Positions 8,877 through 14,638 of a DNA stretch of 64,000 nucleotides are shown piece after piece. The DNA is from Streptomyces sp. LaPpAH-108 (lineage in GTDB: Bacteria > Actinomycetota > Actinomycetes > Streptomycetales > Streptomycetaceae). A program made the position numbers and the translations under genes. The notes below the pieces were generated by a model. The model saw only the letters and a list, made by a program, of their open reading frames with translations. It searched no databases and was not told the DNA's origin. How positions within the stretch are numbered: the first letter of the stretch is position 1; the number at the start of each line of letters is the position of its first letter. Location: NCBI RefSeq assembly GCF_000373625.1, contig NZ_KB891996.1, forward strand, positions 62,001 to 126,000, in the 5' to 3' direction.

Positions 8877-9551
8877 TCAGTGGCGCGGCCAGCCGTCCAG
8901 TCGGCGGTGCAGGGTGACGTCGGGCCGCTCGTGGCCCTTGGGCGCCTTGGCCACGGCGCTCTGCAGGATGCCGTTGACCTCTCCGGCCAGCGCGTCCACC
9001 TTGGTCTGCAGCTCGGTCGCGGGCAGGCCGGAGCGGGTCAGCGCGTCCAGCCGGCGCTGGATGTCGTTGAGCTGGCGGCGGGCGCTCGCGTCCAGCTTGA
9101 GCGGGTTGGGCGTGGAGACGACGAACTGGTAGGCGCCCGCGAGGGTCTGGCAGCCGTTGCAGTACTTGTTCGCCGCGTCGCTGACGTTGACCGCCTTGAG
9201 CCGGTGCACGTCCCCGGCGATCGTGACGATCTGGAAGGACAGCGCGACCGAACGGCACTTGTCGTCGACCGAGCAGCCCATGGAGACGGCGCGGGCCTGG
9301 TTGCGCACGGAGGCGGCCCGGACGTTGCCGAACTCCCGGACGGTGAAGGAGTCCTTCGCCTGGGTGTGGTGCAGCCGGTTGGCGTTGGTGAACACGTTGT
9401 CCGAGACGATCGCGGCGCGGGCGGGCCCGGTCGCGGCGTGGGCCGGGACGGCGGTCGCCACTCCGGCGGCACCGGCGGCGAGGAGGACGGTGCGGACCGC
9501 GCGTCCGTTGAACGGACCGCTGTTCGCGCGTGGCTTTCGATGACTTCCCAT
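8877..9551 (-). CDS. Exported hypothetical protein at the end of the peptide/M50 locus
   Basis: The 224-residue protein begins with a basic segment and a hydrophobic core (about residues 19-38), followed by a likely signal-peptidase site at AHA/AT near residue 40, so the mature part is extracellular. The mature region contains four cysteines: one pair in GCSVDDKCRS and one in YCNGCQTL, possibly two disulfides. A helical C-terminal part follows (LDASARRQLNDIQRRLDALT). I do not recognise the family. It is read in the same direction as the M50 protease with a 76-base gap and has its own AGGAG site before ATG 9551. The context suggests it belongs to the same small-peptide system. Confidence 0.8.
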   Translation of the reverse strand: MGSHRKPRANSGPFNGRAVRTVLLAAGAAGVATAVPAHAATGPARAAIVSDNVFTNANRLHHTQAKDSFTVREFGNVRAASVRNQARAVSMGCSVDDKCRSVALSFQIVTIAGDVHRLKAVNVSDAANKYCNGCQTLAGAYQFVVSTPNPLKLDASARRQLNDIQRRLDALTRSGLPATELQTKVDALAGEVNGILQSAVAKAPKGHERPDVTLHRRLDGWPRH

Positions 9552-9627
9552 GGAGTCTCCTGGAAGAAGTGGATGCGAGGTGGTTCAGGGGGGTGCGACC
9601 CGCGTGGTCACACAGGGCCGGAGGGGG

Positions 9628-11562
9628 TCAGGACGACGCTCCCTGGGCCGGGGGGCTGGTGGGCGGAGGCGTGCTTCCGGGCGGCTCGCTCGCGGGGACG
9701 CTCTCCGTGGGGGTCGGGCTGGGGCTGTCGGTGGCGGAGTCCGTGGGCTCCTGCGTCGGGTCGCCGCCCGTACCGCCGTTGCTCCCGGAGTCACCGGGCT
9801 GGGTGGTCCCCTTGGTCGGCTTCTTGCCGGGCTTCGCCGAGGGCGAGCCGGACGGCTCCGGCGCGGACGCGGACGCGCTGCCGGAGGCCGGGGCGCTCGG
9901 GCTGCCGGAGGCACCGGAGGGTGCCGCGCCGGGCACGGCCGAGGGGGAGACGGACGCGGTGCCGGGGCTCGCGGAGGGTCCGCCCGTGCCGCTGTCCGGG
10001 GTGGACGCGTCCATGGGCGGCGGCGCGGTCGTGGGCACCCCGGGCTGGAGGATCGGCGCGATCGGCGGCTTCTTGGGCAGCGGCTTCGGGGTGGCGCCGG
10101 ACATCCAGGCGTAGCTGAGGCCGCCCAGGCCCACGAGCAGGGCCGCGCACAGCGTGACGCGCAGCGCGGGGCGCCCGGCGGTGGAGCGCTTGGCGGCCCG
10201 GAAGAGACGGCCGCCGATCTTGATGGTGAGGTAGATGACACCCGCCATCGGGCACAGCAGCATGAAGCTGCCGAGCACGCCGACCAGGCCCTCGACGATC
10301 TTGCCGTCGGCGAAGGCGGAGCCCGTGCCGACCAGTTGCTCGGTCAGCGAGCGGACCATGGTGGAGATGATGCGCGGCAGGTTCCACAGGCCGTAGCCCA
10401 GCTCGGCGATGATCAGCGGGATCATCGTCAGCACCCAGGTCGCCACGATGACGCGCGCCGACTTCTTCAGCCCGGCGACCTCGACGCGGGCCGCCCGTCC
10501 CTTGGCGGTGGGCAGCAGGGAGAGCAGGATCGGTTTGATCTTGCCGTAGAGGTCGGGGACTCCGGCGAGGTCGCCCAGGATGTAGTAGCCGTCCAGGCGG
10601 ACGGCCGGCATCAGCTGTTCCAGGATCTCGAAGTGCCCGAGATAGACCGCGGCCAGGAAGAAGGGCTCCCCGGTGGCGAAGTAGGCACCGGCCATGGCCA
10701 GCATGAAGACGACGTTGAAGTAGACGCCGCCGAAGTCGGTGCGGATACGGCCGCCGCGGTTGATCCGGTAGACGTCGGTGACGTCGGTGTACATGGACGG
10801 CCAGATGAGGAAGAGGCCGCAGCCGATGCAGCCGGGCCGGGCGCCGCCGTATCTGCACGCCGAGGCGTGGCCGAACTCGTGGAAGACGAGGGAGGCCACG
10901 GTGAGCAGGAAGACGATCAGGATCAGCAGCGGCTGGTCCAGGACCTCAAGGACCGGTTCGATCGCCCCGAAGAAGCCGAACAGCCACACGTCCATGGCGA
11001 CGGCCGCGAGCAGCACGGCGGCGACGACCGGCGGGCGGTGCAGCCACTGGAGCGACCGGGCGATCTTCGCGGTGCGGCGCTCGTTGAAGATCACCCGGTG
11101 GCCCTTGAGGGCCAGCAGCAGGTCGGAGCGCGGGGCGTCGACCTCGTCGCTCTCCTGGCCCTCGGGGACGGTCACGCCGAGCGGTTCGAGCTTGTTCTCC
11201 ACCAGGTAGCGGATGTTCTCGCCGCTGACCTCGCGGCCGAAGCGCGCGCTCACCCGGTGGGCGATGGTGTCGATGTCGCGGACGCCGTCGACGGACGACG
11301 CCACGAGATACAGCAGCCGTGACAGCTGCACGACCTGCCCGTCCCCCCGACGGGCGATGTACTTGGGCTCGGTGAAGCCGGACCCCTGGTACTCGCCGTG
11401 CAGCTGCAGCCCCGCGCTGATGCGCGGAACGGGCCGGGACGGCACCTCCGCGTCCGGCAGGCTGCCGGCCGCTACCTGCTCGTACGTCACCGGCCAGCCA
11501 CCGGGCCCGGGCAGCGGGCCGGTGTCGTAGAGCGTGGATGTGCCGTTTCCCGACACCGTCAT
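9628..11562 (-). CDS. Membrane M50-type zinc metalloprotease of RiPP/peptide-export type
   Basis: The 644-residue protein is predicted to cleave or export small peptides at the membrane. Residues about 45-135 resemble the winged-helix, PqqD-like module of peptide-associated M50 proteins (VQLSRLLYLVASSVDG, then VENKLEPLGV). The membrane core (about 178-500) carries the zinc motif HEFGH at 228-232 in a transmembrane helix and a later DGYY with D324 as the presumed third ligand. A Cys/Gly block (CRYGGARPGCIGCG) follows the HExxH. The last 140 residues are a Pro/Ser/Thr-rich tail, presumably outside the membrane. A GGGGGAG box precedes ATG 11562. Two small paralogous peptides lie directly upstream; no lanthionine, radical-SAM or YcaO enzyme is nearby. 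Confidence 0.9.
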   Translation of the reverse strand: MTVSGNGTSTLYDTGPLPGPGGWPVTYEQVAAGSLPDAEVPSRPVPRISAGLQLHGEYQGSGFTEPKYIARRGDGQVVQLSRLLYLVASSVDGVRDIDTIAHRVSARFGREVSGENIRYLVENKLEPLGVTVPEGQESDEVDAPRSDLLLALKGHRVIFNERRTAKIARSLQWLHRPPVVAAVLLAAVAMDVWLFGFFGAIEPVLEVLDQPLLILIVFLLTVASLVFHEFGHASACRYGGARPGCIGCGLFLIWPSMYTDVTDVYRINRGGRIRTDFGGVYFNVVFMLAMAGAYFATGEPFFLAAVYLGHFEILEQLMPAVRLDGYYILGDLAGVPDLYGKIKPILLSLLPTAKGRAARVEVAGLKKSARVIVATWVLTMIPLIIAELGYGLWNLPRIISTMVRSLTEQLVGTGSAFADGKIVEGLVGVLGSFMLLCPMAGVIYLTIKIGGRLFRAAKRSTAGRPALRVTLCAALLVGLGGLSYAWMSGATPKPLPKKPPIAPILQPGVPTTAPPPMDASTPDSGTGGPSASPGTASVSPSAVPGAAPSGASGSPSAPASGSASASAPEPSGSPSAKPGKKPTKGTTQPGDSGSNGGTGGDPTQEPTDSATDSPSPTPTESVPASEPPGSTPPPTSPPAQGASS

Positions 11563-11611
11563 GTGTGGTCTCCCCCCACGTCATGGCCGCCGCTTCCCCC
11601 CGGCATGGCCG

Positions 11612-11652
11612 CGGGGGCGGACCGCCCCGGACTCGGGCACGGTCCGCCCCCG
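11612..11652 (-). terminator. Intercistronic hairpin between peptide genes and the M50 gene
   Basis: A perfect 13-bp inverted repeat (11612-11624 and 11640-11652) with a 15-base loop sits 24 bases beyond the stop of the second peptide gene. A partial terminator here would give far more peptide mRNA than protease mRNA, a familiar arrangement for precursor-peptide operons. Confidence 0.75.
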
Positions 11653-11675
11653 TGACCGCCTGTGCGGCGGTGCCG

Positions 11676-11894
11676 TTACTGCTTGACGGAGATCGCCTGA
11701 CCGGCCTGCGACTGCGCGTCCGACCACAGCGAGTGGTCGTTCGCGGCGAGCGACTGGTTCTGCGCCTCGATGTTCGCGATGTGCTTGGTGACGTTGGTCG
11801 TCTTGTTGAAGCTGAACTTCAGCTTGCCCAGGGCCTCACGGCCCGGCAGCAGCTCCGCGGACTCGGCGTCCAGGTCACGCATGTCCATGCTCAT
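11676..11894 (-). CDS. Small putative precursor peptide A (72 aa)
   Basis: The 72-residue product is a paralogue of the peptide encoded just upstream. Residues 10-35 are identical to its partner, including ELLPGREALGKLKF and FNKTTNV. The rest is semi-conserved: KH at 37-38, NQS at 46-48, NDHS at 52-55, ISV at 68-70 and a terminal Gln. There is no cysteine, signal peptide or transmembrane helix. An acidic leader-like front half and a Ser/Asn/Gln/Ala-rich tail are what one sees in ribosomally made peptides, but the modifying enzyme is not evident. ATG 11894 follows a GGAAGGA site by 8 bases. Alternatively it is a small structural or signalling protein. Confidence 0.75.
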   Translation of the reverse strand: MSMDMRDLDAESAELLPGREALGKLKFSFNKTTNVTKHIANIEAQNQSLAANDHSLWSDAQSQAGQAISVKQ

Positions 11895-11942
11895 GATGGT
11901 GGTCCTTCCGGAAAGATCTCGATGGGCGGTGGTGCGCGGGTG

Positions 11943-12158
11943 TTACTGGGAAACGCTGATGGTCTGGGCGGCACCGGAGCTGGCGACGGAGTACGCCGAG
12001 TGGTCGTTCAGCGCGGCGGACTGGTTCGAGGCCGCGATGTTGGCGACGTGCTTGGAGACGTTCGTCGTCTTGTTGAAGCTGAACTTCAGCTTGCCCAGGG
12101 CCTCGCGACCCGGCAGCAGCTCCGCGGACTCGGCCTCGAGCTCGTGAGCGTCCATCAT
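11943..12158 (-). CDS. Small putative precursor peptide B (71 aa)
   Basis: The 71-residue product is the twin of peptide A, with residues 9-34 identical. Its tail differs by substitutions only (NQS at 45-47, NDHS at 51-54, ISV at 67-69, final Gln), so both halves are under selection rather than only a leader. It contains no cysteine. I start at ATG 12158 because an AAGGGGG site lies 9 bases upstream; an in-frame ATG nine codons earlier has no such site. It is the first gene of the peptide/M50 transcript, 48 bases before peptide A. Two palindromes upstream suggest tight control by the divergent regulator. Confidence 0.75.
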   Translation of the reverse strand: MMDAHELEAESAELLPGREALGKLKFSFNKTTNVSKHVANIAASNQSAALNDHSAYSVASSGAAQTISVSQ

Positions 12159-12221
12159 GATCAATTCCCCCTTGGGAATAGGCATTTCCGGTCGAACGGA
12201 GTCAGGTTCCCCCCGGACTCT

Positions 12222-12260
12222 GTCCGACTTGGTCGGACGAGCTGTCCAACGAGATTGGAC
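12222..12260. promoter_or_regulatory. Two tandem 17-bp palindromes between peptide genes and XRE gene
   Basis: GTCCGACTTGGTCGGAC (12222-12238) and GTCCAACGAGATTGGAC (12244-12260) share the half-site GTCCRA. They start 22 bp apart, close to two helical turns. They lie in the divergent promoter region, 64 bases upstream of peptide B and 134 bases upstream of the regulator. This is what a cooperative repressor or activator site looks like, and the neighbouring helix-turn-helix protein is the obvious candidate ligand. Confidence 0.65.
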
Positions 12261-12393
12261 ACTAGGGCCTCACCGGGGCACTCCGCAACCCGTTCGGGGA
12301 ATCACCCTTTCGGCCGTGCCCCTACTCGCCCGTAGAATCCCCCCGACAGCGAGGTTCGGCGAGCGGCGAGCAGGACGACCGGGAAGTGACCAG

Positions 12394-12795
12394 GTGACCA
12401 ACGCACTGCAGCAGCTGATTCGCGAGCGCCTGGACCGTGAGGGCTGGTCCTACGGCGACGTGGCCAGACGCGGAGACATCCCCCGCTCCACCGTCCACCA
12501 CCTGGCCACCGCCGAGCGCGTGGTGCGGATGCCCCAGGCCACGACCCTGGAGGGACTGTCCAAGGGACTCGGACTCCCGTTGGACACCGTGCGGCGCGCG
12601 GCGGCCGAGGCGTGCGGCATCCATGTGTACGGCACGGCCGGGAACGGCGCGGCCGACGCCGGAGCGACCGGCGACCCCGAGGTCGACCTCCTCATCGCCA
12701 GCGTGCAGCAGCTGTCCTCCGACGACCGGCGCCATGTCACCGCCCTGGTGGAGTCCCTGCTCGGCCGCTCGGCCAAGCGCCCGCCGGAGAGCTGA
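12394..12795 (+). CDS. XRE-family helix-turn-helix regulator
   Basis: The 133-residue protein carries a Cro/C1-type helix-turn-helix in its first 70 residues: LIRERLDREGWSYGDVARRG, then IPRSTVHHLAT and a later LEGLSKGLGLPLDTVRRAA. The C-terminal part contains DPEVDLLIASVQQLSSDDRRHVTALVESLL, typical of small Streptomyces XRE proteins. It is cytoplasmic. GTG 12394 is chosen because it places the start at the HTH and has GGGAAGTG 7-8 bases upstream. It is divergent from the peptide/M50 operon across two palindromes, so control of that operon is a reasonable inference. Confidence 0.88.
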   Translation: MTNALQQLIRERLDREGWSYGDVARRGDIPRSTVHHLATAERVVRMPQATTLEGLSKGLGLPLDTVRRAAAEACGIHVYGTAGNGAADAGATGDPEVDLLIASVQQLSSDDRRHVTALVESLLGRSAKRPPES

Positions 12796-12971
12796 CCGCC
12801 GCGTCCGCCGGAGGGCTGACCGCCTCTGGCCGCGGTTGCCCGGTCTTCGGCCCACTCGGGGCCCAAGTCGGAAAAAGAATGCAACTGGGCCCGAATATGC
12901 CGAGATACCCCGCTAGTCTCACGACTGCCCGAGGAGCGAGAGCCGCACGACCCCGGGCCCTTGGGGGGAAC

Positions 12972-13232
12972 GTGTTGTTCGTGCATGGCGGGCCGGCCAC
13001 CGCGGTGGTCCGCGGCCCCGACGGCGAATCCGTCGTCCTGTTCTCCGGCGAACTGCCCGAGACCCTCACCGACGCCTCGGTCGGCGAACTCCTCGACCTG
13101 GCCGCCGCGATCCTGAACCAGGAAGAACTGACCCTCTTCCACACCTGCCTCCTCGCCCTGCGCGCCAACGGCATGCGCGCGGGACGCCGGATCGAGGCGG
13201 ACGGGGTGGTGCTGACGGTGTACGAGGGCTGA
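12972..13232 (+). CDS. Small hypothetical protein (86 aa)
   Basis: GTG 12972 is preceded by GGGGGGAA at a spacing of about 2 bases. The 86-residue product has an N-terminal beta-rich part (VVRGPDGESVVLFSGELP) and a helix-rich middle (LLDLAAAILNQEELTLFHTCLLAL), ending in a strand (ADGVVLTVYEG). It has no signal or transmembrane segment. I do not recognise the family. It lies 176 bases after the XRE gene in the same direction and may be co-transcribed. An upstream in-frame ATG (12881) would add 30 residues but has a poor context. Confidence 0.6.
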   Translation: MLFVHGGPATAVVRGPDGESVVLFSGELPETLTDASVGELLDLAAAILNQEELTLFHTCLLALRANGMRAGRRIEADGVVLTVYEG

Positions 13233-13339
13233 GCGCACGAAGACTGAGCGTGCGAGAGCTGGGCCCCGGGGGGGACGGCAGCGGTGCTCGGAGATGGCCG
13301 AGGCGCCGGCCGTTTCGGCAGGTCAGGCGCCTGGTGAAG

Positions 13340-13423
13340 TGCCCGGAGCCGGACTTGAACCGGCACGCCCGCGAAGGGGCAGCGAGGTTTAAGCTCGCCG
13401 TGTCTGCATTCCACCATCCGGGC
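13340..13423 (-). tRNA. bldA: tRNA-Leu (anticodon UAA), bldA
   Basis: The reverse strand folds as an 84-nt class II tRNA. The acceptor stem is GCCCGGA/TCCGGGC with discriminator A, followed by a long variable arm and a T arm with GGTTCAAGTCC. The anticodon loop reads CTTAAAC, giving UAA, which decodes the rare TTA leucine codon. CCA is not encoded. In Streptomyces this is bldA, whose late accumulation links translation of TTA-containing genes to aerial growth and antibiotic production. It is flanked by the 86-aa gene and an FtsX-type ABC exporter. I found no in-frame TTA in any gene of this window. Confidence 0.96.
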
Positions 13424-13451
13424 AGGCCATGGGCTCCGCTTCGAGCTCCCG

Positions 13452-13457
13452 AGCCTA
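13452..13457 (-). promoter_or_regulatory. Possible -10 element of bldA
   Basis: On the reverse strand TAGGCT lies 29-34 bases upstream of the tRNA 5' end, a position that would give a short 5' leader. A clear -35 is not evident. Confidence 0.35.
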
Positions 13458-13867
13458 TCGGGAGGCTCCCCGAGGACAGCGGAGAGTACGGACCGATGTT
13501 GTCTTATTTTATTGATGTCTGAGGGTGCATCAGACCACGGTGCACGCCATCCGCACTTGCCAACAGCGTGACGCGGCCGGGCACGCACCGCACGGGGAAT
13601 GACGGAATTTCACCTACCGAACGAGGGCGGCCCACCTGTTCCCGGCGGAAGCGGTCCCAGCAGGTCCCGGCCCCGCGTCAGCCCCGGGCCCGCCCCGCGC
13701 CACCCGGGTGGCCTCAGGGTCCGGCGTCCTCCCCAGGTATGACACCGGGGCGTCCCGTCCGACCGCAGTCGGTTCCGGGAACGGGAACAGCGGCTGACCG
13801 GGGCGGGGGAACGGGAAGGGACGATGGAAGCCAGTCCCCACAGCCGTACCGACAGGAGCGCCCTTCC
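13458..13867. other. Intergenic region between bldA and the ABC exporter
   Basis: No gene is supported. An AT-rich island lies at about 13499-13516, unusual for this chromosome, followed by the perfect repeat GTCTGA (13517-13522) / TCAGAC (13530-13535) with a 7-base spacer. Both are upstream of bldA and of the ABC genes and could be operator or activation sites. Positions 13620-13850 are GC-rich with no recognisable element. Confidence 0.4.
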
Positions 13868-14638
13868 GTGACCACCACACCCACCGCAGGCCGGAGCACC
13901 GCCGTGGCCGCGCGCGCCACGGAGCTGTCCAAGATCTACGGGCAGGGCGAGACCCGGGTGGTCGCCCTCGACCAGGTCTCCGTCGACTTCCGTCAGGGCG
14001 AGTTCACCGCGATCATGGGCCCCTCCGGCTCCGGCAAGTCCACGCTGATGCACTGCGTGGCCGGGCTCGACTCCTTCTCCTCGGGGTCGGTGCGCATCGG
14101 TGACACCGAGCTGGGCTCGCTGAAGGACAAGCAGCTCACCCGGCTGCGCCGCGACAAGATCGGCTTCATCTTCCAGGCGTTCAACCTGCTCCCCACGCTG
14201 ACCGCGCTGGAGAACATCACGCTGCCCATGGACATCGCGGGCCGCAAGCCCGACAAGGCGTGGCTGGACCAGGTCATCGACATGGTCGGGCTGTCCGGGC
14301 GCCTGACCCACCGGCCCGCGCAGCTCTCCGGCGGCCAGCAGCAGCGCGTCGCCGTCGCCCGCGCGCTGGCCTCCCGCCCCGAGATCGTCTTCGGTGACGA
14401 GCCGACCGGAAACCTCGACTCCCGCTCCGGCGCCGAAGTCCTCGGCTTCCTGCGCAACTCCGTGCGCGAGATGGGCCAGACCGTCGTCATGGTGACCCAC
14501 GACCCGGTCGCGGCGGCCTACGCGGACCGCGTGATCTTCCTCGCCGACGGCCGGATCGTGGACGAGATCCAGGACCCCACGGCCGACAGCGTCCTCGACC
14601 TGATGAAGCAGTTCGACGCGAAGGGCCGTACCAGCTGA
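13868..14638 (+). CDS. ABC transporter ATP-binding protein (MacB/LolD type)
   Basis: The 256-residue ATPase has Walker A GPSGSGKST (51-59), the Q-loop, the signature LSGGQQQRVAVARAL and Walker B VFGDEPTGNLDS, followed by the H-loop VTHDP. The long FQAFNLLPTLTALENITLPM segment is typical of the MacB/LolD mechanotransmission group that works with FtsX-type permeases. GTG 13868 has AGGAG 9 bases upstream. Its stop overlaps the next gene's start by one base (TGATG), so the two are translationally coupled. The substrate is unknown; related systems export antibiotics, peptides or lipoproteins. A close paralogue lies at 47841-48629. Confidence 0.93.
   Translation: MTTTPTAGRSTAVAARATELSKIYGQGETRVVALDQVSVDFRQGEFTAIMGPSGSGKSTLMHCVAGLDSFSSGSVRIGDTELGSLKDKQLTRLRRDKIGFIFQAFNLLPTLTALENITLPMDIAGRKPDKAWLDQVIDMVGLSGRLTHRPAQLSGGQQQRVAVARALASRPEIVFGDEPTGNLDSRSGAEVLGFLRNSVREMGQTVVMVTHDPVAAAYADRVIFLADGRIVDEIQDPTADSVLDLMKQFDAKGRTS

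Noticed and set aside
8877..12260. Classical lanthipeptide or lasso peptide cluster
   Set aside because: The peptides lack Cys and the region has no cyclase, dehydratase, YcaO, radical-SAM or asparagine-synthetase-like gene.
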